Of a stretch of 64,000 nucleotides of DNA, positions 1 to 8,720 are shown piece after piece. Both the position numbers and the translations under genes were made by a program. The first letter of the stretch is position 1. Every line of letters starts with the position of its first letter. The notes beneath the pieces were generated by a model that ran no database searches, was not told the DNA's origin, and saw nothing but the letters and a program-made list of their open reading frames with translations. This stretch comes from CAWAXW01 sp963786155 (GTDB lineage: Bacteria; Actinomycetota; CADDZG01; WHSQ01), in the NCBI GenBank assembly GCA_963786155.1, contig CAWAXW010000006.1:3086621-3150620 (forward strand), read 5' to 3'.

Positions 1-591
1 CTCGGGATCGAAGATGGTGACGCCGTCGCTGCGCCTGCACCTGTTGCCCAAACCCCTTCTCCCCGGCCCCGTCCTGCCCGAGCCGCCTCGCGCCCCGCGA
101 AGCCCGAGCCCACGACCGCAGCGCCCGCGCCCGCGCCCGCGCCGCAGGAGGCCCCACCCGAAGAGGCCGTGGTTCGCCCGCCGTCCGGCAGCGACGTCAT
201 CGGGCTCGGTCACATACGGGATGCGTGGCCGGCGACGATGAAAGAGGTGAACCGAAAGACGCGCCGCGTCGGTGCCTACCTGAATCCGTCGCGCCCCGTC
301 GACTACGACGGGGAGACGCTCGTCATCGAAGTCCAATCGGCGTTCCATCGTGACGCGATGAAGGAAGAGGCGAACACTCTCGTGATCGCCGAAGCGGTGA
401 ATGCCGCCATCGGGACGCGCCCGAAGGTGACGTTCGTCGAGCGTGGAGGAGCCGTCGAGCAGCCCCAGGAGCAACCGGCCGATGTGAGTGTGCAGATCGC
501 CGAAGCTGAGGCGACGGAGACTCTGGATCCGGTTGAGCTGGTGCGCCAGGGCCTGGGTGCCGAAGTCGTCGAAGAGATCGAGGGGAAATGA
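1..591 (+). CDS. dnaX: DNA polymerase III gamma/tau subunit, C-terminal part
   Basis: The frame is open from the first base, so the 5' end lies outside the window; 196 residues are visible. They start in an Ala/Pro-rich linker (about the first 60 residues) and continue into a small folded region and an acidic tail. No ATPase domain is visible. The assignment rests on this linker plus compact C-terminal domain and on gene order: dnaX, ybaB, recR is a very widely conserved bacterial cluster. DnaX is the clamp-loader motor; the tau C-terminus contacts the polymerase and helicase. The stop codon overlaps the start of ybaB (ATGA), which suggests translational coupling. Confidence 0.75.
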   Translation, partial: LGIEDGDAVAAPAPVAQTPSPRPRPARAASRPAKPEPTTAAPAPAPAPQEAPPEEAVVRPPSGSDVIGLGHIRDAWPATMKEVNRKTRRVGAYLNPSRPVDYDGETLVIEVQSAFHRDAMKEEANTLVIAEAVNAAIGTRPKVTFVERGGAVEQPQEQPADVSVQIAEAEATETLDPVELVRQGLGAEVVEEIEGK

Positions 592-911
592 ACAAGGACA
601 TGCAACGCATGATGAAGCAGGCGCAGAAGATGGCCGCGGATATGCAGAAGGCTCAAGAGGAGCTGGCCGCGCTGACCTTCGAAGCGACTGCCGGCGGGGG
701 CGCGGTCACGGCCGTGGCTACCGGCGACGGCCAGGTCGTGAAGATCGATATCGACCACGGGTTCTTCGATGGGCCGCCCGAAGCCGACGACATCGACATG
801 CTCGCCGACGCGGTCACGGCCGCGGTGAACTCCGCGCTCGAGAAAGGTCGCGAGGCTCAGGCGGAGGCGATGGGCCCACTCGCCGGCGGCATGGGTGGCC
901 TCGGCCTGTAG
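588..911 (+). CDS. ybaB: YbaB/EbfC family nucleoid-associated protein
   Basis: A 107-residue protein beginning MNKDMQRMMKQAQKM, the Met/Gln-rich amphipathic helix typical of YbaB/EbfC proteins, followed by the conserved beta region around GGGAVTAVATGDGQVVKI. Family members are small dimeric DNA-binding proteins found next to dnaX and recR. The length is normal. The ATG overlaps the dnaX stop, and recR follows after 14 bases, so the three genes are probably one transcript. The tail is Gly/Met-rich (PLAGGMGGLGL), common in actinobacterial members. Confidence 0.9.
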   Translation: MNKDMQRMMKQAQKMAADMQKAQEELAALTFEATAGGGAVTAVATGDGQVVKIDIDHGFFDGPPEADDIDMLADAVTAAVNSALEKGREAQAEAMGPLAGGMGGLGL

Positions 912-925
912 ATGTACCGCACCTG

Positions 926-1537
926 ATGTACGCCGGACCTATCCAACGGTTGATCGATGAGTTCTCCAAGCTTCCCGGGATCGGGCCGAAGAGCGCACAG
1001 CGGGTGGCGTTCTACCTTTTGCGCGTTCCCAAGGAGGAGGCGCATTCACTGGCCGGAGCGATCGGGGAGGTGCGCGACCGGGTCCGACTATGCGAACGAT
1101 GCTTCAACGTCACGGACCAAGAGCTGTGCGAGTACTGCAGGGATACGCGCCGGGACCCGTCGATCCTGTGCGTGGTGCAAGAGCCGCCCGACATCGTGGC
1201 GATCGAGCGCACCCGCGAGTTCTCCGGGATGTACCACGTGCTCGGAGGGGCGCTCTCTCCAATGGAAGGGATCGGCCCCGAGAGCCTCAGGGTGGCCGAG
1301 CTTCTCGATCGGCTCAAGCGGCAGCAGGATGTGCCGGACGTGACCGAGGTGATCCTCGCCATGAACCCGAACATCGACGGCGAGGCGACCGCGATGTACC
1401 TTGCTCGCCTCATCGCTCCCTTGGGGGTCGTCGTCACGAGGCTCGCAAGCGGCCTTCCCGTCGGTGGGGACCTGGAATACGCCGACGAGCTGACGCTCGG
1501 GCGGGCGCTGGAGGGCCGAAGGCCTATGACCGGTTGA
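926..1537 (+). CDS. recR: Recombination protein RecR
   Basis: A 203-residue RecR of normal length. From the N-terminus: a helix-hairpin-helix region (LPGIGPKSAQRVAFYLL, residues about 16-32), a four-cysteine zinc finger (C56, C59, C68, C71) and a Toprim domain (about 80-175) containing ILAMNPNIDGEATAMYLA. RecR acts with RecO (and RecF) to load RecA at gapped DNA. The same frame is open for about 146 codons upstream, but that stretch is out-of-phase ybaB/dnaX sequence; the ATG at 926 matches the family N-terminus MYAGPIQRLIDEFSKLPG. Confidence 0.95.
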   Translation: MYAGPIQRLIDEFSKLPGIGPKSAQRVAFYLLRVPKEEAHSLAGAIGEVRDRVRLCERCFNVTDQELCEYCRDTRRDPSILCVVQEPPDIVAIERTREFSGMYHVLGGALSPMEGIGPESLRVAELLDRLKRQQDVPDVTEVILAMNPNIDGEATAMYLARLIAPLGVVVTRLASGLPVGGDLEYADELTLGRALEGRRPMTG

Positions 1538-1649
1538 CTCGGCGGCCCAAAAGATGGAAAATATTGGATGAGAGCGACCACGAATCGCGGTCAAAAAGGT
1601 GCAAATCGTGACCGGTATAGGCTGGTCCTCTCGCGGAGATGAGGTAGGG

Positions 1650-3671
1650 ATGGCGCGCAGACAGAAGCCTAAGGACACCAAGTCGTATCTGGAGTGGCGC
1701 GGCCGCGGCGACAAAGCCGGCCACACCAGCGTACGCCGGTACCTTCCGCATGCCCTGATCACCACGGTGATCGTCCTCGGCCTCCCGATCGCCGGGGTGG
1801 TGGCGATGCTCGCGATCGCCGATCCCGATCCCAACGCATGGGTCGTCGCACTCGTCGCTACGGGGATGGTGCTGGCGGTCTCGCTTATCGGCGCCGCGCT
1901 CTGGTCGCGTGCTTCGGGCGCGGCAATCTTGTCTTTCGGCGAGTTGATGATCTGGTCTTGGGCGCGCAGGAAGCGGGCCGAGGATCGTCTCACCAAGGGC
2001 ACCGAGATGCTCGGGCTCGATCGATCCGGGACCCCGAGCGACGCGCCTCGGGTGGTCTCACGCACCGATCAGCTCAGGGTCCTCGAGGACCTATCTGGTG
2101 CTCTCGAGATGAAAGACCCCTACACGCATGGCCACTCGCGCCGCGTCGAACGACATGCCTATCGCACGTCTCTCGCACTTGGGTTGTCCGTAGCGGACAC
2201 CGAGGAGTTGCGGACGGCCGCCGCGCTGCACGACGTCGGCAAGGTGCGCGTGCCCGATCGACTTCTTCGTAAGCCGACAGAGCTGACGATCGAAGAGAGA
2301 GTGATCGTCGAGGAGCACGTGTTGGTCGGTGCTTGGATGGTGGCGCCGGTCGCCACAACTCAGATAGTCGAAGGTGTCCGTCATCACCACGAGAGGTGGG
2401 ACGGTCGCGGCTATCCCGACGGACTCGCCGGTACCGACATCCCGTTGTTCGCGCGCGCTATCGCGGTCGCCGATGCCTACGACGCGATGACGTCGACCCG
2501 CCCCTATCGAGCGGGGCTGTCGCGTCAGCAGGCCGTGGATGTTTTGCGTGCCCAAGCCGGCACGCAGTTCGATCCCGTGCTTGTGGAAGCATTCATCTCG
2601 ACCCTCCCTGCACCGGTACCCATCACGGGTCTGTTCGCGGCGTTCGCGTTCCTATCGTCTCCGAGCCGCGAGCTCGCGGCGAAGTTCAAGCGGATCGGCG
2701 CGCGCAGCTTTACCTCGGCCGCCAGTGCGACCGGCGCCGCCGTCATTCTGGGCACGGCGATCATCAACCCGGGCGGCTTCGGTGGTATCGAGCCGGGGAT
2801 CGTTGCGTCGGAGAACTTCGAGTCGGAAGGCTCGCACGGTTCGACCGAGGAGCTCGAGGAACGTTCGGGCGACCAAGTGGCAGAAGAGGACGGTAGCGGC
2901 GACCGCGTTCTCGGAACTCGTTTCGGGCGCGACTCCGATGCGGACGAGGACGCAGTCGTGTCCGAGGGTGACCAGGCCGAGGTCGCAACAGATGCCGGTG
3001 CAGTGGGCGACGACGATGCCAACCCCGGTGGCGACGGTGGCCCGGGAGGCGATGGGAACGGCAACGACGGCGATAACGGCAACGACGGCGATAACGGCAA
3101 CAACTCGGGCGGTGGTGTCGGAGGTAGTGGTGGTTCCGGAGGCGGCGGCACGGACGCCGGCCCCGGCGATCCTTCGGGATGGGGCGGCGGCAGCGATCAG
3201 GAACCCCCGCCGGCCGAGCCGACCCCAGAGCCCACGCCAACGGGTAACGGCGGTGGCTCGGGTGGTTCGGGCGGCGGATCAGGAGGCGGTAGCGGCTCCT
3301 TCGAGCCCGCTCCCGGTTCCGGCGGCGGCGGAAGCTCGCCGGGCGGCGGCTCCAGCAGCAGTGGTGGCTCGGGTGGTGGCTCGGGTTCCGGTGGTAGTGA
3401 CTCCGGCGGCTCAGGTGGTTCGGGTGGCGGCTCGGGTTCGGGCAGTGACGGTGGTGCCTCAGGCGGCTCCGGTGGCTCTGGTGGCTCCGGTGGCTCCGGT
3501 GGCTCTGGAGGAAGCGGCGGTGGCCCTCAGCCCAGTCCGCCTCCCCCCGGCAAGGACGACGATCCTCCCGGCGACGACGATGATGACTCCGGTGACGACG
3601 ACTCCGGTGACGACAGTGGATCGGGCTCCGGCTCCGGTTCCGGTTCTGGCTCCGGCTCCGACGACTCCTAG
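1650..3671 (+). CDS. Membrane HD-GYP domain protein with long Gly/Ser/acidic tail
   Basis: 673 residues from the ATG at 1650, which follows GGAGATGAGGTAGGG; an in-frame ATG at 1599 is possible but its extra residues look non-coding. Two membrane segments (about 33-58 and 64-88) precede an HD-GYP domain (about 141-320) with HDVGK at 194-198 and HHERWDGRGYPDG at 246-258, the hallmarks of cyclic-di-GMP phosphodiesterases or related HD hydrolases. A third hydrophobic stretch (about 355-375) is followed by some 290 residues that are first acidic (Asp/Glu/Asn) and then Gly/Ser repeats with Pro patches. By the positive-inside rule the HD domain is cytosolic and the tail extracellular. Activity is inferred; no substrate evidence is visible. 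Confidence 0.85.
   Translation: MARRQKPKDTKSYLEWRGRGDKAGHTSVRRYLPHALITTVIVLGLPIAGVVAMLAIADPDPNAWVVALVATGMVLAVSLIGAALWSRASGAAILSFGELMIWSWARRKRAEDRLTKGTEMLGLDRSGTPSDAPRVVSRTDQLRVLEDLSGALEMKDPYTHGHSRRVERHAYRTSLALGLSVADTEELRTAAALHDVGKVRVPDRLLRKPTELTIEERVIVEEHVLVGAWMVAPVATTQIVEGVRHHHERWDGRGYPDGLAGTDIPLFARAIAVADAYDAMTSTRPYRAGLSRQQAVDVLRAQAGTQFDPVLVEAFISTLPAPVPITGLFAAFAFLSSPSRELAAKFKRIGARSFTSAASATGAAVILGTAIINPGGFGGIEPGIVASENFESEGSHGSTEELEERSGDQVAEEDGSGDRVLGTRFGRDSDADEDAVVSEGDQAEVATDAGAVGDDDANPGGDGGPGGDGNGNDGDNGNDGDNGNNSGGGVGGSGGSGGGGTDAGPGDPSGWGGGSDQEPPPAEPTPEPTPTGNGGGSGGSGGGSGGGSGSFEPAPGSGGGGSSPGGGSSSSGGSGGGSGSGGSDSGGSGGSGGGSGSGSDGGASGGSGGSGGSGGSGGSGGSGGGPQPSPPPPGKDDDPPGDDDDDSGDDDSGDDSGSGSGSGSGSGSGSDDS
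3040..3668 (+). repeat. Low-complexity Gly/Ser/Asp-coding repeat tract
   Basis: Degenerate tandem units of GGTGGCTCGGGT and GGCTCCGGTGGC type, with a short run of near-identical 15-base units (AACGGCGATAACGGC type) near 3060-3105. They encode the low-complexity tail of the HD-GYP protein, ending in acidic blocks and a GSGSGSGS run. Repeat number could vary between strains or be mis-collapsed in assembly. Confidence 0.8.
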
Positions 3672-3713
3672 CTAAGTCCCGGCCCCCACAACGCGTCCCG
3701 TTAGGTTGTTGTG

Positions 3714-4997
3714 ATGCCTTTGGTCGTGCAGAAATACGGCGGCACGTCGGTCGGTGATGCCGAACGCATCAAGACCGTGGCGCGCCGCGTCGTCGCGGCG
3801 GCCGAGTCCGGGCAACAGGTGTGCGTGGTCGTGTCCGCGATGGGCGTCACGACCGACGACCTCGTCGACCTGGCCTCGCAGGTCTCGTCCACGCCCCAGC
3901 CGCGCGAGATGGACATGCTTCTCACTGCAGGGGAGCGGATCTCGATGGCCCTGCTCTCGATCGCGATCCACGATCTCGGAAGAGATGCCGTCTCGCTGAC
4001 GGGTTCGCAAGCAGGGATCGTCACCGACACCACTCATGGCAAGGCACGCATCCTCGAGGTGAAGGCAAGCCGCGTTCGAGAGGCCCTCGATGCCGGCCGG
4101 ATCGTGATCGTTGCGGGATTCCAGGGAGTCTCCACCGAGTACGACGTGACCACGTTGGGCCGCGGCGGCTCGGATACGACCGCCGTTGCGCTGGCCGCCG
4201 CACTCGACGCGGATGTATGCGAGATCTTCACCGATGTGGACGGCGTTTTCACTGCCGATCCGCGCATCGTTCCCGAGGCTCGGAAGCTCCATGCAGTTAC
4301 CTATGAGGAGATGTTGGAGATGTCCGCCTCAGGCGCGAAGGTTCTGATGTTGCGAAGCGTCGAATACGCTCGCAATCACGGAGTGCTCCTACATGTGCGC
4401 TCGTCGTTCACGGACGCGCCGGGCACCTGGGTAGGTGAGGAGGACGAACGGATGGAACAAGCGATCATCTCGGGGATCGCTCACGACACTTCCGAGGCCA
4501 AGACGACTATCTCGGGCGTTCCCGATCGCCCCATGATCGCGTCGCGTGTATTCGGCCCCCTCGCGCGGGCGGGGGTCAACGTGGACATGATCGTGCAGAA
4601 CATCTCTTCGGACGGCCGAACCGATATCTCGTTCACCCTTCCCAAGGAAGACATCGCCAGAGCTCAGCCGATCCTGCAGAGCATCAAAGAGGGCATCGGG
4701 GCGGAGGGGGTCACGACGGATCCCGACGTAGCCAAGGTGTCGCTCATCGGGGCCGGGATGAAGACGCACCCGGGTGTCGCGGCCGATTTCTTCGATGCCC
4801 TGGGAGAGGCCGGCATCAACATCGAGATCATCTCGACCTCGTCGATCCGCATCTCGTGCGTGGTTCGTGCGTCGCAGGTCGATCGCGCGGTGAAGGCCCT
4901 TCACGAGCGGTTCGAGCTCGACAAGGAATCGCTCTACCGCGAGGAGCATCCAGACACGATCACCGACCGGCTGCGCGCCGTCAGGCCGGAAGGATAG
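3714..4997 (+). CDS. lysC: Aspartate kinase
   Basis: A 427-residue aspartokinase that phosphorylates L-aspartate, the first step towards lysine, threonine, methionine and diaminopimelate. The N-terminal amino-acid kinase domain opens with KYGGTS (residues 7-12) and includes TLGRGGSDTTAVALA; the C-terminal third holds two ACT domains (from about residue 265) that bind feedback inhibitors. A GTG directly precedes the ATG and could also serve as start. asd follows after two bases. A well-placed Shine-Dalgarno and ATG inside the gene (4452) suggests a separately translated beta subunit, as known for lysC of Corynebacterium and Bacillus. Confidence 0.95.
   Translation: MPLVVQKYGGTSVGDAERIKTVARRVVAAAESGQQVCVVVSAMGVTTDDLVDLASQVSSTPQPREMDMLLTAGERISMALLSIAIHDLGRDAVSLTGSQAGIVTDTTHGKARILEVKASRVREALDAGRIVIVAGFQGVSTEYDVTTLGRGGSDTTAVALAAALDADVCEIFTDVDGVFTADPRIVPEARKLHAVTYEEMLEMSASGAKVLMLRSVEYARNHGVLLHVRSSFTDAPGTWVGEEDERMEQAIISGIAHDTSEAKTTISGVPDRPMIASRVFGPLARAGVNVDMIVQNISSDGRTDISFTLPKEDIARAQPILQSIKEGIGAEGVTTDPDVAKVSLIGAGMKTHPGVAADFFDALGEAGINIEIISTSSIRISCVVRASQVDRAVKALHERFELDKESLYREEHPDTITDRLRAVRPEG
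4435..4454 (+). promoter_or_regulatory. Internal ribosome binding site and start for aspartokinase beta subunit
   Basis: GTGAGGAGG (4435-4443) lies eight bases before an in-frame ATG (4452) at codon 247 of lysC. Translation from here would give a 181-residue protein made of the two ACT domains, the size and content of known aspartokinase beta subunits. This is the best Shine-Dalgarno in the gene, better than the one at the main start. Confidence 0.6.
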
Positions 4998-4999
4998 CC

Positions 5000-6028
5000 A
5001 TGCGAGTGGTTCTGGTTGGAGCGACCGGTGCCGTCGGGATCGAGATGCTTTCGATCCTGGAGGAGCGGGATTTCCCGCTCGACGAGCTGATCCCCGTGGC
5101 CTCGGCTCGCTCCGCGGGGCGCAAGCTGCCATTCCGGGGAGCCAACGTCGAGGTCGTCGCGCTCGCCCCCGAGGTTTTCGATGGAGCCGACCTGGCGATC
5201 TTCGATGTGCCCGACGAGCTGTCGCACGAGTGGGCTCCGGTCGCTGCCGCTGCCGGCGCGATCGCTGTGGACAACTCCGCGGCCTGGCGCATGGATCCAG
5301 AGGTCCCTCTCGTCGTGCCGGAGATCAATCCCCAGGAGGTCCATCGCCGCCCGAAGGGGATCATCGCCAGCCCCAACTGCACGACCCTGGCGATGGTCGT
5401 GCCGATCGCGGCGCTTCACGCACGCGTCGCCGTCGAACGGATGATCATCGCGTCGTATCAATCTGTCTCCGGCAGCGGAAAGGTCGGGGTCGACGATCTC
5501 TGGGATCAGACCGTGGCCGCAGCACAAGCCAAAGAGCAGACCTACTCGGGGCTCGCACGCGATGTCCTCGAGCCGGGTAAGGCCTTCAGCCATCCGATCG
5601 CGCTGAACATCATCCCCCAATGCGGCTCGGTGAAAGAGGACGGATACACGAGCGAAGAGCTGAAGCTCTGCTACGAGACGCGCAAGATCATGGGCCTGCC
5701 CAATCTGCAAGTAACGGCAACGTGCGTACGAGTACCGGTGGTCGCCGGTCATGGCGTAGCGGTGCACGCCGAGTTCACCCAAGCTGTAACGCCCGAATGG
5801 GCGCGCGGCGTTCTGGCGGAAGCCCCGGGAGTAGAGGTGCGCGACGACCCCACCGCAGGCGAGTTCCCCACGCCGCTAGAAGCCGCGGGCCGCGACCCGT
5901 GCTACGTGGGCCGCATCCGCCAAGATCTCTTCAACAAGAAGGCCTTGGAGATGTTCTGCGTCGCCGACAACCTCCGCAAGGGCGCCGCCCTCAACACGGT
6001 CCAGGTAGCCGAACTACTCGTCGGCTAG
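5000..6028 (+). CDS. asd: Aspartate-semialdehyde dehydrogenase
   Basis: 342 residues; reduces aspartyl phosphate made by LysC to aspartate semialdehyde using NADPH. The N-terminal Rossmann motif is VGATGAVGIEML (6-17), and the catalytic cysteine is C127 in SPNCTT. The substrate-binding region includes GSGKVGVDDL, and the C-terminal half is complete. The ATG at 5000 has GGAAGGA just upstream and sits two bases after lysC, so the pair is almost certainly co-transcribed. Length is normal and no defect is seen. Confidence 0.96.
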   Translation: MRVVLVGATGAVGIEMLSILEERDFPLDELIPVASARSAGRKLPFRGANVEVVALAPEVFDGADLAIFDVPDELSHEWAPVAAAAGAIAVDNSAAWRMDPEVPLVVPEINPQEVHRRPKGIIASPNCTTLAMVVPIAALHARVAVERMIIASYQSVSGSGKVGVDDLWDQTVAAAQAKEQTYSGLARDVLEPGKAFSHPIALNIIPQCGSVKEDGYTSEELKLCYETRKIMGLPNLQVTATCVRVPVVAGHGVAVHAEFTQAVTPEWARGVLAEAPGVEVRDDPTAGEFPTPLEAAGRDPCYVGRIRQDLFNKKALEMFCVADNLRKGAALNTVQVAELLVG

Positions 6029-6042
6029 GCGAGCGATCTTGG

Positions 6043-6116
6043 TCGGGAAGGGGGGACTTGAACCCCCGGCCTCTGCGTCCCGAACGCAGCGCGCTACCAA
6101 ACTGCGCCACTTCCCG
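6043..6116 (-). tRNA. tRNA-Pro (anticodon CGG)
   Basis: The minus strand folds as a 74-nt cloverleaf: acceptor stem CGGGAAG pairing with CTTCCCG, discriminator A, anticodon stem CTGCG/CGCAG around the loop TTCGGGA (anticodon CGG, reading CCG), and T arm GGGGGTTCAAGTCCCCC. The 3' CCA is not encoded. It lies 14 bases downstream of asd on the opposite strand. Confidence 0.95.
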
Positions 6117-6158
6117 TTGGTGCTTCGCTAGCATCCCATACCTCGCGGGGACCCCTGG

Positions 6159-7816
6159 CTAGTTCTTGTCGCGATCCTTCTTCTTCTTGTCTTTCTTCGG
6201 TGGCGGGGGCGGAGGTGGTTCCGTCGTGAACTGCCACTGCACCCGGGGGCCGAGGTTGCCGAGCTCATCGCGCACGCCCGTTACGACGACGCGATACGTG
6301 ACTCCCTTGCGCAGCTTGTGGCGAGGCTGGATGAGGACATTGCGCTGGTGATTCCGAATGACATTCGCGGATACGAAACTCGCCCTGTCTACCCTCACGA
6401 TCCGGATCCGGGCCGGATCGATGCTTTCGAGGTCGACCAACTCGTCGAAGCCGACACTGATACGAGGTCGCTGTTCGATGTCCTCCGCGCCGGCGGGGGC
6501 GCGGTCCAGACGACGTCGGGGCCCTGGGCGTCGGGCGTGGCAAGCCCATATCCCGATTCGGCCCCCTGAGCCCCCTGCTCGTCCACGGGCGCGATCGCGT
6601 ATCTGTAAGTCAGGGCATGCGCGGTGTCCGCGTCCATGTAGGTCTGAGTCTGCGTGGTGCTCGCCGGGACGGTCGCGATTCTCCTGTATGCGCTGGTCCC
6701 GGTCGCTCGATATACGCGCCACTGGGTAGTCGCGGTGACGGTCTGCCACGTGAGCTCGACCGTGCCCTCGCTCCCCAGTGTGGTCTCGGGAGGGGCGGGC
6801 TGCTCCGGGCCCGCGATCACGAATCGCCCCCACACGAAGCGATGATCCGAGTACTTGCCGTGGGTGACGAAGTCCTCGTTCTCCTGGCCGGCTTCGCTGC
6901 CCGCCCAACCAGGATGGTCCGTATGAGCGTCGGCGATGGTCGCGTTGAACGAGAAGAGATAGTCGATGCGACTCCTGCGCGGCCGCATCACGCCGTCGCA
7001 ATTCCTGACCGCGGTCCTCCATTCGTGCGTCCATTCGTCCGCCATCGAGCGCCCCGAGTGCGTCGACCGGATCACGTCGGTGTACGCATGTCCTTCGGCC
7101 GGTTGCGTCATCGCGAGCCACCACGGCTGCGGTTCGGTCGCTTCCTCGGGGTCACATTCCCTCAGCGTCGCTACCGAGCGCTTGTTGAAATCTCCACCGA
7201 TTATCACGGCGGAGGTCTCGCCGGCCAGTTGGGCGCGCATCTCCTCCACGTTCTTCAAGAGACAGTCGGCTCGCTTGTAGTTCTTGTTGAAGTGGATACC
7301 GGCGACGACGAAGGGAGTGCCGGTCGCCAGTTCCGTGAAGCGTACGAACTGGTACTGCCTGAGCTCGCGGCCCTCGTTACCGTCGAGGCAAGGATCCACC
7401 CACACGACCGAGTCCCCCACGGGCGCGACCGTATTGGCGTTGTAGAGGAACTTCGCCCGCGGTTCCACCGAGCCACCGACTTGGAAGTCGGCGTCGTGTC
7501 GCTGATTCAAGAGCTTCTGAAGGATCTCGATGTTCGAGAAAGTCATCTCTTGCAGAGTGATCACATCGGCCGTTTGCGCGGCCCCCGACCAGCCTCCGTC
7601 GAACGCGGGGGGACGCCGGCGCAGAGCGCGCGTCAGGTTGAACAACATGTTGAAGCGCCGAACGTCAAGCACTTTTGCCTGTTCGCCGTTCACCGTCACG
7701 ATGGTCACCTGGCCGGGAGGTGCTGCCCGCTCCGGCGGCGGCGGCGACCCGCCGGCGATCGGAGCCGCCAGCGTCAGCAACATGACGGCGAGCGCGACAG
7801 ATATGGCTCGTCTCAT
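6159..7816 (-). CDS. Secreted endonuclease/exonuclease/phosphatase family protein with Ig-like tail (frameshifted)
   Basis: The start at 7816 gives a signal peptide (MRRAISVALAVMLLTLAAP). The EEP domain follows, with VITLQEM, GIHFN, IIGGDFNKR, RIDYLFSF and YSDHRF motifs of Mg-dependent phosphodiesterases/nucleases. After it come a fibronectin-III-like module and a bacterial Ig-like domain (RISVGFDELVDLESID), then Pro-rich and Lys-rich ends. A missing base in the five-base run at 6495-6499 breaks the frame; adding one base joins WTAP to the Ig-like domain, giving about 552 residues. Substrate unknown; probably an extracellular nuclease or phosphoesterase. The strongly basic C-terminus may bind wall polymers or nucleic acid. 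Confidence 0.8.
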
Positions 7817-7833
7817 GTAGCCACGACGATAGT

Positions 7834-8700
7834 TCACGATTCTGGGTGGAGTCGGAGGAGGGTCGCTTCGGGCCGGCAGTTGAACCTTATCGGCGCGAAC
7901 CGGCCCGTTCCGAGACCGGGGCTCACGTGCAACCAGGTGGAGCCGATCCGATGAAGCCCGCCCGCCAGCGCCGTCGGCAGAGCGCAGTTCGTGACCAGGG
8001 CCCCGATGCCCGGGGCCCTCACCTGACCCGCGTGCGTATGTCCTGCGAAAACCATGTCGTATCCGTTCAACGCCCATTCCGTCACGATGTTCGGCGCGTG
8101 CACGAGAGCGAGCGCGAGAGCGTCGCCCGGCGCTCGATGGATGTGGTCGGTGCGGTGACGGTTGAGATACGGGTCGTCCACGCCCGTCAGCCGGATGGGG
8201 CCGTACGGGGACTCGATCGTCCGGGTCGTGTTGGTCAGGCCGATCCACCCCTTGCCGGCGAGGCCCTCTTCGAGCCGCTGAGTATCGAGGGGCCGGGCCC
8301 TTTCCCGCCTGCGGGGGCTGAAGTACTTGAGGTAGCCGCCGAACTGGGAGACGTACCGGTCGTGCGAGCCGAAGACGTAGAAACGGCCCAGCCTCGCCTC
8401 TAGCGGCGCCACCGCCTCCACGAAGGCGTCGATCCCCGGTTCCCCCTCCACGAAGTCTCCCGTCGCCACGACCAGGTCCGGGAGCCGGCCCAGGCGCTCT
8501 GGCAGGGACCCCAGGAACGAGGCGAGCGCCTTGTCCCCGCCCGACATGTGCGTGTCCGAGATGTGGAGCACGTCGAGCCCGAATGAAGCCCGCACGGGGG
8601 CGTCGAAGGTTCTCAGGCGGAATCGGAAGGGCTCGACGAGCGGGTAGGCGCCCACCCCCAGGGCGCCCGCCACGGCCGCAGCCCGGGTTATGCGAGGCAT
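7834..8700 (-). CDS. Metallophosphoesterase (YaeI-like)
   Basis: 288 residues with a hydrophobic N-terminus (about 5-22) that probably anchors the domain outside the membrane. Calcineurin-like motifs occur in order: DTH in LHISDTHM, GDFVEG, GSHD (the usual GNHD), LVHAPN and GHTHAGQ, supplying the two-metal site. Related proteins (YaeI, YkuE) act on phospholipid or lipid-A-type phosphates, but the substrate here is unknown. It lies 17 bases upstream of the EEP gene on the same strand, so two phosphoesterases are probably co-expressed. Confidence 0.88.
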   Translation of the reverse strand: MPRITRAAAVAGALGVGAYPLVEPFRFRLRTFDAPVRASFGLDVLHISDTHMSGGDKALASFLGSLPERLGRLPDLVVATGDFVEGEPGIDAFVEAVAPLEARLGRFYVFGSHDRYVSQFGGYLKYFSPRRRERARPLDTQRLEEGLAGKGWIGLTNTTRTIESPYGPIRLTGVDDPYLNRHRTDHIHRAPGDALALALVHAPNIVTEWALNGYDMVFAGHTHAGQVRAPGIGALVTNCALPTALAGGLHRIGSTWLHVSPGLGTGRFAPIRFNCRPEATLLRLHPES

Positions 8701-8720
8701 GGGTGCAGGATACTGACGCT

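Noticed and set aside
488..925. In-frame extension of recR upstream of 926
   Set aside because: It overlaps dnaX and all of ybaB out of phase and shows no homology; ATG 926 fits the RecR N-terminus.
1538..1649. Promoter for the HD-GYP gene at GGTATAGGCT
   Set aside because: A -10-like TATAGG is present but nothing resembling a -35 at the right distance.
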